64,000 bases of DNA, from NCBI RefSeq assembly GCF_001544575.2, contig NZ_FCNY02000005.1, positions 124,001 to 188,000 of the forward strand, in the 5' to 3' direction. This DNA is from Caballeronia cordobensis (GTDB taxonomy: Bacteria; Pseudomonadota; Gammaproteobacteria; Burkholderiales; Burkholderiaceae). A model generated the notes under the pieces. It searched no databases, was not told where the DNA came from, and was given only the letters and a program-made list of their open reading frames with translations. The position numbers were made by a program, and so were the translations under genes. Below, piece after piece: positions 9,024 through 17,243 of the stretch. The stretch's first letter is position 1. Each line of letters starts with the position of its first letter.

Positions 9024-9347
9024 ATGAACAGGTTCTTTGCAGTCGCTACGGCAGCGTTCTTCTCGGTTGGAATCGCGTGCGCCCAAACGTCCGCCCCGGC
9101 CGCAGCAACCGCCAAACCCGCGCCCACCGCAGCAGCGTCGAACTGTGAAGCTCAAGCAATCGATAAGAATGGCAAACCCCTGTCCGGTGCGGCCAAAAAC
9201 TCATTCGTCAAGAAGTGTGAAGCTGGCAACAAGACGACTGTATCCGCGACGTGCGCGAGCAAAGCGGTAGGGAAAGATGGAAAGCCGCTCGCCGGCGCTG
9301 CGAAAACGTCGTTCATGAAAAAGTGCGAAGCTGACGCCAGCAAATAA
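9024..9347 (+). CDS. PsiF-repeat periplasmic protein
   Basis: A 107-residue exported protein with a signal peptide (MNRFFAVATAAFFSVGIACA, cleaved before QTS), an Ala/Pro-rich spacer and two PsiF repeats at about residues 40-67 and 74-103. Each repeat carries a Cys near both ends and the core GKPLSGAAKNSFVKKCEA or GKPLAGAAKTSFMKKCEA. PsiF of E. coli is induced by phosphate starvation, but its biochemical role is not established. The start is set by GGGAGA seven bases upstream; an earlier ATG at 8946 would bury the signal peptide. It is followed by a terminator-like hairpin, so it is probably monocistronic. Confidence 0.85.
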   Translation: MNRFFAVATAAFFSVGIACAQTSAPAAATAKPAPTAAASNCEAQAIDKNGKPLSGAAKNSFVKKCEAGNKTTVSATCASKAVGKDGKPLAGAAKTSFMKKCEADASK

Positions 9348-9360
9348 TGCGGAAGCCGAA

Positions 9361-9418
9361 GAAGGCGGGTCTGGTCGCGGTGGACCTCGTTCGCCGTTGA
9401 ACTGGCCCGCCTTCGTTT
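9361..9418 (+). terminator. Terminator-like hairpin after the PsiF gene
   Basis: GAAGGCGGG at 9361-9369 pairs perfectly with CCCGCCTTC at 9406-9414 and is followed by GTTTC. The loop is long (36 bases) and the T-run short, so efficiency is uncertain. It starts 14 bases after the stop of the PsiF-repeat gene. Confidence 0.45.
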
Positions 9419-9493
9419 CAAAACGAACGCTTACCGTACTAATTCATTAAGGGGTGTGTCATAGTTCGCGTGTTACCTAACACGGAGGCGAGC

Positions 9494-10297
9494 ATGGCTA
9501 CTCTCGAACAAATCCAGGCCCGGATGAAGAAGTTGCAAGCGCAAGCGGAGGCCATCGTCGCCAAGAATGCGCAAGCTGCAGTGGACCAGATACGCGAATT
9601 GATGTTGAAACACGGATTTACTACCGCAGACATCGAAGCCAAGGCGAAAGCAAGAAGGGACGCAAAAGCTCGCGGTGGCGCTCTCTCCAATCAAGGCGTC
9701 AAAACGTCAACCCTTAACAAGGGCAAATTGCCAGCAAAGTATCGAAATCCGAAAACTGGCGAGACGTGGAGCGGGCATGCCCGACCGCCGGCGTGGATTA
9801 AAGACGTCAAAGACCGGACTAGATTCCTCATCGATGGCGTCAATACCGCTTCTCCGGCAAAGAAGATCTCCGGATTCAGCGCAAATGCTCCCGCTCGCAA
9901 AGTGCAACCAAAGGGCGCGCAGCCTGCAAAATATCGCGACCCCGAGTCTGGAGCCACCTGGAGCGGTCGGGGCCCTGCTCCCAAGTGGCTGGCTTCCGCA
10001 AATGACAGAACCAAGTTTCTGATTGAGCAAGCTCCTGCCGCCAATTCGGATGGGTCGGCGACCGGCGCGACAATCAAAACGAAAGCTGCACGGAAGGTCA
10101 GCGCCGTGAGCAAGAAGATTGGCGCCAAGAAGACTGCTGCATCTACAAAGAAGCCTGCGGTTGCGAAGAAGGCCGCGACGACGGCCTCGGCGAAGGCAAC
10201 AGCCACTGCGAAAAAGACGTCTGCCCGCAAAACGGCTGCTCGAAAGCTCTCGCCTTCGACGACAACGACGATGCCGGCGCCGGAAGTCGTTAATTAA
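9494..10297 (+). CDS. H-NS-family protein with two DNA-binding domains and histone-like tail
   Basis: A 267-residue nucleoid protein. Residues 1-60 form the coiled-coil oligomerisation part usual in Burkholderia H-NS homologues (MATLEQIQARMKKLQAQAEA). Two C-terminal-type DNA-binding domains follow, at about 80-113 (KYRNPKTGETWSGHARPPAW) and 145-178 (KYRDPESGATWSGRGPAPKW), each with the AT-groove loop TWSG. Residues 196-253 are a Lys/Ala-rich tail (AKKTAASTKKPAVAKKAA) like bacterial histone H1 homologues. Ordinary members are near 100 residues with one domain. The start follows GGAGGCGAGC. It may silence or bridge DNA over longer spans than the usual protein. The flanking region has lower GC than the rest of the window, as H-NS targets often do. 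Confidence 0.88.
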   Translation: MATLEQIQARMKKLQAQAEAIVAKNAQAAVDQIRELMLKHGFTTADIEAKAKARRDAKARGGALSNQGVKTSTLNKGKLPAKYRNPKTGETWSGHARPPAWIKDVKDRTRFLIDGVNTASPAKKISGFSANAPARKVQPKGAQPAKYRDPESGATWSGRGPAPKWLASANDRTKFLIEQAPAANSDGSATGATIKTKAARKVSAVSKKIGAKKTAASTKKPAVAKKAATTASAKATATAKKTSARKTAARKLSPSTTTTMPAPEVVN

Positions 10298-10515
10298 CAT
10301 CGAATCGGCATGAGATTGCCGCTGCGAGCGCCGCACTTTGGTGCCGCATGAGTGCACTTCAACGGCGTTGCAACCCTGGAAGCGGCGATCGCAGCCGCTT
10401 GAAAGCGCCTGGCTTTTGCAATCAACGCGGCCCGTCCGCTCGCGCTGGACTCTACTAAAACCAATTTGAGCACGTAGGGCAGTTTTTATTCATGACTTCA
10501 CTGACCTCTGCTCAC

Positions 10516-11121
10516 CTACCGTTCATCGACGGGTAAGCGACGCTTCTTGTAGCTCACCGCGACCGGTGCAGAGGGCGTAGCGGGAGGCGTATGCGGCGGC
10601 TCATCAGGACCGAATTCCTGCATCGCCGCAAAGAGCGCATCGTTGAGCACTTCCTCAAGCGCCAGTTCTGCACCACTATCGACAATGGAGCCTTCCGACT
10701 TCTCCTCAGGGTAATCCGCTCCAACGGCTTCTGCCGGAGCCGGTTCGAAACCGTGAGCCTTGCCGGAGAGCGCCCACAGCATCATGAGCTCTTGCGCCCG
10801 GGCATAGGAACACGTAATGACCCCTCGAACCGTTTCCAACTGTAGCGCGCGGCGCGCTAACAGTGTCTCCGCGTCGACGTGCTCGTCGTCGGCCAGCATG
10901 CTCGCCGAGATGTCAAGGGAATTTGCCTCGCCCGCCGCCAACTTCGCGGTTGTAGCGACCAACTCGCGCAACCTTTCAAACCCACATCCTCGCGCCACTG
11001 CCTCAAGCGCCTGATTCGAGCTCAACGCGTTCCTGCCGCCGGCCAGCTCCTGCAGAACCTTCGCCTTTTCCTGCGCGGTCTCGGAAGAAATTAGGTAGCG
11101 CGCTTTTGACTTGTCTGCCAT
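10516..11121 (-). CDS. Hypothetical protein
   Basis: A 201-residue acidic soluble protein, mainly helical (SSETAQEKAKVLQELAGG, HVDAETLLARRALQLE), with a Pro-rich low-complexity C-terminus ending SYKKRRLPVDER. There is no signal peptide, membrane segment or catalytic motif that I recognise. AAGGAGGGCGAC stands upstream of the start at 11121. It is convergent with the H-NS gene across about 220 bases. Codon use and the ribosome site support a real gene; its function is unknown. Confidence 0.6.
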   Translation of the reverse strand: MADKSKARYLISSETAQEKAKVLQELAGGRNALSSNQALEAVARGCGFERLRELVATTAKLAAGEANSLDISASMLADDEHVDAETLLARRALQLETVRGVITCSYARAQELMMLWALSGKAHGFEPAPAEAVGADYPEEKSEGSIVDSGAELALEEVLNDALFAAMQEFGPDEPPHTPPATPSAPVAVSYKKRRLPVDER

Positions 11122-11302
11122 GCCGATGTCGCCCTCCTTGCCGCGTCGACGACGCTCTGCGCTTGGAGCGCTTCTCGCCCCCGCCCACAGGCCATCATAG
11201 TAGCTCCGAAATCATGTAACTGCGGTCACATGGCGACCACTTTACACCCGTCGATCTGAGGCGTTTATCGGCGTTCGAACGAACTGGCGCGGCGACTCGA
11301 AG

Positions 11303-11533
11303 CTAGTACGCGATACGGGTTAAGACGCTAAAGGACATGTGATTCTGCTCCAAGCGCGCTTCCACCGCGTGCTTTACATCCTCATTTCCCGGAACTTCGA
11401 GGTAGCTCCGTCCCGCGAACCCAGGCTCAAACTCCAGGCTGGCTTCATCAGCGATTGCTTGCAAGATGCTGTGTTCAGAAGACTGCAGAATTTGGTCGTC
11501 TTCAGGATGGAGTACGGCGAAACACGTCGACAT
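11303..11533 (-). CDS. Hypothetical small protein
   Basis: A 76-residue acidic protein (MSTCFAVLHPEDDQILQSSE at the start) with a GGAG site ten bases upstream of ATG 11533. It has balanced composition and no membrane segment or metal motif. It may share regulation with the 201-residue unknown protein 180 bases further along on the same strand. I recognise no family. Reality as a gene is probable but rests on composition alone. Confidence 0.5.
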   Translation of the reverse strand: MSTCFAVLHPEDDQILQSSEHSILQAIADEASLEFEPGFAGRSYLEVPGNEDVKHAVEARLEQNHMSFSVLTRIAY

Positions 11534-12033
11534 TGATGAGCTCCATTCGATAGTCAGTCGTTCAGCGGGCCGGTGCTCCCTTTCCTCTACTTCGCTAAGC
11601 GAGGAGCGCAGTTGGATTCAGGCTAGCAGATGAGTTTGACGCCGTTGCAACGTTGACAGCAGGTGCAGGGCTAGAGTCTAGCCACTATCATCCGCAACGC
11701 TTCTTGCGCCATCCACGTATTGTCGCGCCGGACTGGCAGCCCGTTACGCGACGAATCGTCGCTTCTGTCGATACCTTTTTGCATGTATGACGATTCCGGG
11801 CGCAATCAGGGCCTATGGCAAGCCGGTTTCACTCAATAGGCTGCGTCAAGTCGTCTATCTGTGATCGCGCTTTTCTTTTCATCCGTGAACCACGGGATCT
11901 CGTCGTGGGGTCTCGGAACCCGTCGTGCTGAACGGCGCCACCTACTTGCTTCGTGCTCTCGGTTTCGGTCTCGAGCGATCCCACAACAGCGGACTGGTAT
12001 TCACTGATCCAATATTCTTCTGTCCCAAAGCGG
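11534..12033. other. Intergenic stretch without a supported gene
   Basis: The 500 bases between the 76-residue unknown gene and the PHB depolymerase gene have no reading frame with protein-like composition and no strong hairpin or repeat. I see nothing in it that I can name. Confidence 0.5.
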
Positions 12034-13179
12034 TCACACGTCAAGCCAGTGCTGTTCGAAAAATCTGACAATCGCCCTCGTCGCGCAAGGGCCGCGCAGG
12101 TCAGTATAACTACCATCGGGAGACCCTCCCGACCATGCGTGGCCAAGGCCATGGACAATCCACTGCTCGCCGACCAGCGCGCCGGTCTGGTCACGAAAAA
12201 CATGCCGAGTGGAAGCGTGGACGCCCACACCTGGATTGCTGTGCATCGACTCGACAGACGTGTCGCCGAAGTCGCCATGCACGGTCCGGTTCATCGCAAC
12301 GATCTGTTCGCCGTTGCGAGGATGCACCGTGTCGTCAGCATCTCCGTGAAAGACGATCAACGGCACCGTGCGCCACTTTTTCCCGTCGGGCATCGACGTG
12401 GGCAATCTAATTTTGCCCTTGCCGTCGTTCATTGCGCAAAGCGCCGATAGGTGCTCGTTTGCAACCCCAAACGCCACACCCGAGTGAATGGCAGCGGCAG
12501 CATAGAGATCTGGATGTGTCACCGCAAGATTCACAGCCATCGCGCCACCGGCCGACATCCCAGCCACATACACGCGAGCGCGATCGACGTTATATGTCGC
12601 CATGACATGGCGTGTGAGGGCAGCAATCAACGCAGTTTCGCCGCGGTCGCGCGTTTGGTTTTCAGGTCGAAACCAGTTCCAGCAGCGCAGCAGGCTGGCG
12701 CTCTCCGATTGCTCGGGATAGACGACGATGTAGCCCTTCTCTTCTGCCACCGCATTCATTCCAGTCCCCAGCGCAAAATCGTCGGGGTCCTGCTGCGCCC
12801 CATGCAACATGACAATTAGCGGGAGCGACTGGCCACAATAAATGCTCGGGATATATACCTTGAAAGCTTGCGTTTCATCGCAGACCTCGACGTGTTGGCT
12901 CAACCAATGGGGTGGTTCGATCGAACCGAGACCGTTCCCACGAAGAGCAGTCGGCGCTTCCTTCAGAGTCGGCGACGAAACTATTGGCATAACAGGGATC
13001 GACGCGGGATTTACCTGCTGCGCATCCTCGCCACACCGTTGCGGGTTTTGCTCGCGATCAGGCGGGCTTGCAACCGCTGCATCTGTGCCTTCGAGAAATT
13101 GCGCTCCATAGGGCGCAAGCGCGAATCCGAAAAGTGACCAGAACGCGTTCGCGGGACTAAACGGGTCGAATGAGCTCAT
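12034..13179 (-). CDS. PHB depolymerase-family esterase
   Basis: A 381-residue alpha/beta hydrolase of the PHB-depolymerase esterase family, expected to cleave ester bonds in polyhydroxybutyrate or in short acyl or feruloyl esters. The nucleophile is Ser209 in GMSAGG, the acid lies in HGDADDTVH (about 278-286), and the base is His347 in HGLGHAWSGG; the oxyanion loop is MLHGAQQDPDDFALG. The first 95 residues are variable, with no classical signal peptide, so an intracellular role is likely. The start follows AGGAACACAG. A phasin gene, coding for a granule coat protein, is divergent 620 bases away, which favours PHB as substrate. Confidence 0.88.
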   Translation of the reverse strand: MSSFDPFSPANAFWSLFGFALAPYGAQFLEGTDAAVASPPDREQNPQRCGEDAQQVNPASIPVMPIVSSPTLKEAPTALRGNGLGSIEPPHWLSQHVEVCDETQAFKVYIPSIYCGQSLPLIVMLHGAQQDPDDFALGTGMNAVAEEKGYIVVYPEQSESASLLRCWNWFRPENQTRDRGETALIAALTRHVMATYNVDRARVYVAGMSAGGAMAVNLAVTHPDLYAAAAIHSGVAFGVANEHLSALCAMNDGKGKIRLPTSMPDGKKWRTVPLIVFHGDADDTVHPRNGEQIVAMNRTVHGDFGDTSVESMHSNPGVGVHASTRHVFRDQTGALVGEQWIVHGLGHAWSGGSPDGSYTDLRGPCATRAIVRFFEQHWLDV

Positions 13180-13802
13180 CTGTGTTCCTGATTATGAGTC
13201 GCGCATAAAATGAAAGGACGCGTTCAAACCTTCGACGACGACCGCTCGGTGAGCCAATAGCGAAGTTCTCGTAGCCCCAACGCAGCTTGGCTTGTCCTGA
13301 CCTAAGCGATGCCCGGATAGCGTGGCACGATGACAAAGGCCTGGTCGGTTCGACGCCGGACGTTATCCTGAAAGCAGCGGTCGAAGTGCAAACGACGTGC
13401 CAACCCGCCGCGGCTGCGTGGTGAACATAGTTACCGGGATCGAGCCGCAACGCCGCACATTCCGAACGGAAACTCTTTGACGCGTTGGCCAATCGCTTGC
13501 TGCTCATCGGGCGCGACTACCCACAGCGAGTACCGCCCGAGCGTGCTTAAAATTTCCTCCAACGGGAAAGGAACCACCGGCTGTCACCTTCGTCTCAAAC
13601 GTCGGTGCGGTACGGTCCACTGCTACCGCGTATTGCCGCATTTTTTATTGCGGAGATACGCAGCGCTCATATCGTTGTGACTTCATGAGACCCACCCGGA
13701 GATCATTCGCGCAGTGTTGCAAGGAACGCTCAACTGCCTTCGCTTTCATGCAGCGCTTCGTCCTTTACCGAGTTCCATTCGACTTTCAACAAGGAGCGGT
13801 CA
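13180..13802. other. Divergent promoter region of PHB depolymerase and phasin
   Basis: This 620-base gap lies between two divergently transcribed PHB genes. A possible frameshifted small frame on the minus strand (13431-13641) is listed separately. Otherwise no gene or clear operator was found. Confidence 0.45.
13431..13641 (-). pseudogene. Possible frameshifted small gene, unknown
   Basis: From ATG at 13641 the frame reads MRQYAVAVDRTAPTFETKVT. After GGSFP, a one-base shift continues as LEEILSTLGRYSLWVVAPDE and reaches a stop at 13431. The total is 211 bases, that is 70 codons plus one base. The second part looks strongly protein-like, but no good ribosome site is present and I recognise no family. 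It could be a decayed short gene or chance. Confidence 0.25.
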
Positions 13803-14327
13803 ATGTTTCAGTATCCCGGTTACTTCGCATACCAGATGCCGTCGCTCGCGCGCGCCAAGCTGCAAGCGTTCCTCAACATGAGCGGGACGTTCGCCGGCGG
13901 CCTGCAGGCGCTTGCTGAACTGAATGTACAAACAGTTCGCAAAATGGTCGAGGAAAGTAACGCCCTTCTGAATGCGGGGAATGAAGCCAGTACGGGTGAC
14001 GTGCTCGGTTGGCAATCGATCATGCTCGCACAGTTTCCCCAAAAGGCCGCTTCTTATGGCCAGCATGTAATATCGATCGTGCAGTCCACGCAAGACGACA
14101 TCGTTGGCGAAGTGCGTCGGCAATACGAATGCAACGGCATCAAGTTCAATGACATGTCGAAGGCCGCAGCCGATGACGTGCATACTGCCTCGCAGTCGTC
14201 GAGCGCACTCGTAAAGGACCTGGCCGATTCCGTGAAAGACGCGGCGCGGGAAACGAGCGGCGCCGTGCTGGACGTAAGCAGCGAAATTGCTAAGAGCTCG
14301 CGTACTGCCGGCAAACGTTCGACCTAA
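13803..14327 (+). CDS. Phasin family protein
   Basis: A 174-residue phasin, a small amphipathic protein that coats polyhydroxybutyrate granules. Typical features are the opening FQYPGYFAYQMPSLARAKLQ, a long helical middle (QALAELNVQTVRKMVEESNA), absence of cysteine-rich or membrane segments, and an Ala/Ser/Lys-rich tail. The length is close to the usual 180-190 residues. AAGGAG precedes the start. It is divergent from the PHB depolymerase gene. A short hairpin with arms GCATGGA and TCCATGC (14340-14367) follows the stop and could end the transcript. Members of this group also bind other hydrophobic surfaces, but storage granules are the normal role. Confidence 0.88.
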   Translation: MFQYPGYFAYQMPSLARAKLQAFLNMSGTFAGGLQALAELNVQTVRKMVEESNALLNAGNEASTGDVLGWQSIMLAQFPQKAASYGQHVISIVQSTQDDIVGEVRRQYECNGIKFNDMSKAAADDVHTASQSSSALVKDLADSVKDAARETSGAVLDVSSEIAKSSRTAGKRST

Positions 14328-14601
14328 CCCTGCGATGATGCATGGAGCCTCATGAGCGGTTCCATGCGCGACGTTGCGACAGCCGGCTCTCTTCGGCAGC
14401 GTTGTGCAGCCGCCCACAGCCGCGCTGAAGGCTACGCGCTCAACCGTTTCTGAAGATTCCCGCTTTACTTAGGATTGGAAATGAGAATGTGCTGCTTCGC
14501 TTTTGTTAAGCTATTTTGAACGCGAACAAGCGTCGCCGATATGCGGACCATCCGCCTTCTACTCGACGAAACGGCAACGGCAGCACCCCCCACCGCAACC
14601 T

Positions 14602-15492
14602 TCAAGACTTAAACGATGCTCTCATCGTGTCTCCAAGCTGCGCAACCGCACGGCTGAAATTCCCGATGTGAGGCGCATGCAACAACCATACATCGAGCTG
14701 AGGCGCGAAGCGCGCGACCTTCACGACTTCGAGCCGCCGCTGCCAAACGCTCTGCGTAAGCACGCTGCGCGGAACCAGGCCCAAGCCCAGGCCGGAGGCG
14801 ATGAGTTGCAGCTGCATCTCGCTGCCGTGCGTATCTGCCTTGACGCGCAGGACGTAACCGGCCCTCTCGATCGCGTTTTGCAGCGCCGCCCGATATCCGC
14901 ACCCTTCGGGGTTCAGGATCCATCCGCCATCCGCAATGGCCGCGAGCGTCGCACGATTCGAAACCAGCGGACGCCTTTTGCTCTGAACGATGACGAGTTC
15001 CAGCGTCGCGACGTGTTGGCGCACGTAGTCATCGGCGGGTTGTCTGCCCTTCGGCGTCAGAATGGCGGCGACATCCAATCCACCTGCATCGAGCAGACGA
15101 AGCAGACCGGGACTCCAGTCCGATCTCAACGTCACTTCGAGTGCCGGGAATGCGTCTCTGAGCGCGGTCAGGGCGTCAAAGAGGACGATATCGGCGATAC
15201 CCTGCGGCAAACCGAAGCGCAGCTTTCCCGACGGGTCGCCATCCTCACGGGTGACGTTCATCAGTCGGTCGAAGGCAGCGAGCAACGGAACGGCATGCTC
15301 GTGGATTCGATGCGCAAGCGCGGTTGCACGCGGCGGTTTGGAATTGCGGTCGAGAAGGGGTGCGCCCAGCACATCTTCCAGCCGCTGGATGCGCTTCGAT
15401 ACCGCCGACTGCGTGACGCACAGCTTTTGCGCGGCACGGGTCAAAGAGCTTTCCTCCACCACCGTCACGAAGGATTTCAATTCATCGATCAT
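14602..15492 (-). CDS. LysR-family transcriptional regulator
   Basis: A 296-residue LysR regulator with the helix-turn-helix at about 18-37 (LTRAAQKLCVTQSAVSKRIQ) and a complete effector-binding domain. It is divergent from the tautomerase and mandelate-racemase-like genes, 104 bases away, the classical arrangement for a LysR activator of its neighbouring catabolic operon. The effector is probably a substrate or intermediate of that operon, which is not known. The gap lacks an obvious long dyad, so the binding site cannot be placed exactly. Confidence 0.9.
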   Translation of the reverse strand: MIDELKSFVTVVEESSLTRAAQKLCVTQSAVSKRIQRLEDVLGAPLLDRNSKPPRATALAHRIHEHAVPLLAAFDRLMNVTREDGDPSGKLRFGLPQGIADIVLFDALTALRDAFPALEVTLRSDWSPGLLRLLDAGGLDVAAILTPKGRQPADDYVRQHVATLELVIVQSKRRPLVSNRATLAAIADGGWILNPEGCGYRAALQNAIERAGYVLRVKADTHGSEMQLQLIASGLGLGLVPRSVLTQSVWQRRLEVVKVARFAPQLDVWLLHAPHIGNFSRAVAQLGDTMRASFKS

Positions 15493-15596
15493 TATTCCAT
15501 TCCGTCATTTAATCCAGTCTGAATATTCGCTTTTGGAAAGCATGGATTGAGTCTAGCCTAGTGAGCGTTATCACGCACTCTCGCCTTGAGGCCACT

Positions 15597-15989
15597 ATGC
15601 CACTCGTCCGAATCGATCTTTCGAAAGCCGCGCCACCCGCCGTCGCTCAGGCCGTCAGCGACACCGTCTACGAGGCAATGACCTCGATCGCCAGTGTCCC
15701 TGCCAACGACAAATTTCAGATCGTCACCCGCCACGATGCTGACGAACTCATCTACCCCGCCGATGGCTATCTCGGCATCGCTTACTCTCCTTCCATTGTT
15801 TTCATCCAGATCACGTGGAACACCGGGCGTTCGATCGATGTGAAGAAGGCCTTCTATGCCGCCGTCGCTGACGGCATTTCAGCGAAGACGGGGCTGCGAA
15901 AGGAAGATGTCTGGATCAGCCTGGTCGAGGTCGCACGCGAAAACTGGTCGTTCGGCAACGGGGAAATGCAATACGCACCCGCCGACTAG
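15597..15989 (+). CDS. Tautomerase-family enzyme
   Basis: A 130-residue member of the tautomerase superfamily (4-oxalocrotonate tautomerase/MIF fold, long form). The start at 15597 puts Pro directly after Met (MPLVRIDLSKAAPPAV), the catalytic N-terminal proline exposed after Met removal. An upstream in-frame ATG (15561) would destroy this and is rejected. Two fused beta-alpha-beta units are visible (VRIDLS...; IVFIQITWNTGRSIDVKKAF). It is co-directional with an enolase-superfamily gene 34 bases downstream, so both probably act on one acid substrate, moving a C=C/C=O bond. The real substrate is unknown. Confidence 0.88.
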   Translation: MPLVRIDLSKAAPPAVAQAVSDTVYEAMTSIASVPANDKFQIVTRHDADELIYPADGYLGIAYSPSIVFIQITWNTGRSIDVKKAFYAAVADGISAKTGLRKEDVWISLVEVARENWSFGNGEMQYAPAD

Positions 15990-16023
15990 CCTGGATCAGC
16001 GCTCGCAGCGCATGGAGGAAAAC

Positions 16024-17124
16024 ATGAAGCCACTGGAGCAGTTGACCTTTCATTCGCTGGAATTGCAGCCCGTGCTGATCCCGCTGAAGCGGCCGATCGT
16101 GTCGCGGGTCGGCAGCTACTCGGACTGGCCGGTTATCGCCATTACGCTGAGAACGAACGAAGGCGTCAGCGGATGCAGCTACCTCGAGCCGTACCTCGCT
16201 CATTCGATGAAGTACATCGTGTCGATCATGAGCGATCTGGCAGCCAGTAAGAAGGGCAAGCGCATCGCGCCCTTGTGCGACTTTCAGGCAGACCGCAAGT
16301 CCTTAAGTCTGGTCGGCTACGAAGGTCTTGCGATGATCGCCATCGCAGGGCTGGACATGGCGGCCTGGGACGCCCTGGCGAAAGCCGCGAATCTCCCGCT
16401 GGCGCGATTGCTGGGCGGCGACGTCGGCACGGTGCCCGCTTATAACAGCAACGGTCTGTGGCTGACGGATACCGGGAAGCTTGCCGACGAAGCGCTTGCG
16501 CTGATCGCGGAAGGCGGCTTCGGGGCTGTCAAGCTGCGGCTCGGGCGAGATCGATTGCAGCAAGATGTCGACGCCATCGAAGCAGTCCGCGATGCCGTGG
16601 GCGGCGATATCAAACTCATGGTCGATTTCAATCAGGGCATGCGATTCGGCGATGCCGTGCGCCGCTGCCATGAACTGGACGACTTCGGGCTGTACTGGTT
16701 CGAGGAGCCCATCGCCTACGACAACATCGAAGGGTATGCCGATCTGGCCGCCGGCCTGAAGACGCCGCTCTGCCTCGGTGAAAACTTCTACGGACCGCGC
16801 GCACTGTCGCAGGCGGTCACGGCCAAGGCAGGAACCTTCGTGATGCCGGACATGATGCGCATCGGGGGCGTATCAGGCTGGCTTCGCTCGGTGCCGATCG
16901 CGGGCGCGCTCGGCATCGACGTGTCCAGTCATCTGTATCCCGAAGCTTCCGCGCATCTTCTGCGGATCACGGAAACGGGTCACTGGCTCGAATGGCAGGA
17001 CTGGGTGGAGCCGATCCTGGAGGCGCCCTTTTCCATTAAGGACGGGTTGATTCATGTTCCCGACCACCCGGGCACAGGCGTCGAATTCGATCGGGAGGCG
17101 CTGGCGCGGTTTGCTTTTGGCTGA
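16024..17124 (+). CDS. Mandelate racemase/muconate lactonizing enzyme-family protein
   Basis: A 366-residue enolase-superfamily enzyme that aligns to mandelate racemase at a constant offset of six: Lys170 (K164), Asp201, Glu227 and Glu253 as Mg ligands (D195, E221, E247), Asp276 and His303 as the base dyad (D270, H297 in SSHLYPEASAHLL), and Glu323 (E317). The other racemase base, K166, is replaced by Arg172 in AVKLRLG. A one-base chemistry such as dehydration or cycloisomerisation is therefore as likely as racemisation. The start at 16024 follows GGAGGAAAAC; ATG 16012 overlaps that site. It is in an operon with the tautomerase. Mandelate itself is not supported by the neighbours. Confidence 0.88.
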   Translation: MKPLEQLTFHSLELQPVLIPLKRPIVSRVGSYSDWPVIAITLRTNEGVSGCSYLEPYLAHSMKYIVSIMSDLAASKKGKRIAPLCDFQADRKSLSLVGYEGLAMIAIAGLDMAAWDALAKAANLPLARLLGGDVGTVPAYNSNGLWLTDTGKLADEALALIAEGGFGAVKLRLGRDRLQQDVDAIEAVRDAVGGDIKLMVDFNQGMRFGDAVRRCHELDDFGLYWFEEPIAYDNIEGYADLAAGLKTPLCLGENFYGPRALSQAVTAKAGTFVMPDMMRIGGVSGWLRSVPIAGALGIDVSSHLYPEASAHLLRITETGHWLEWQDWVEPILEAPFSIKDGLIHVPDHPGTGVEFDREALARFAFG

Positions 17125-17134
17125 GCGCCAGCGC

Positions 17135-17157
17135 TCGCGATCGCGATCGCGATCGCG
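17135..17157. repeat. TCGCGA hexamer repeat
   Basis: Nearly four perfect tandem copies of the palindromic hexamer TCGCGA lie just after the stop of the mandelate-racemase homologue, containing three overlapping GCGATCGC octamers. Immediately before it, GAGCGC-CA-GCGCTC forms a small hairpin. The repeat is in the gap between convergent genes and could vary in copy number between strains. Confidence 0.7.
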
Positions 17158-17243
17158 CCATTGCGAACGTTACTGCGCCGTCCATCCTCCGTCGCTTCGA
17201 GGGCGCGGCCTGGTCCGTGTCATGAGCGTCTCCTCAGCGGCAA

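Noticed and set aside
11829..12278. A 149-codon minus-strand frame next to the PHB depolymerase
   Set aside because: Ser/Thr/Arg-rich translation without homology that overlaps the end of the depolymerase in another frame.
15489..15505. GGAATAA on the minus strand near the LysR start at 15492
   Set aside because: It overlaps the start codon region and has no TGTT at the right spacing, so it is not a copy of the ECF promoter.
17135..17157. GCGATCGC octamers as a HIP1-type repeat
   Set aside because: HIP1 is an abundant dispersed octamer of cyanobacteria; here there is only one local tandem run in a beta-proteobacterium-like sequence.
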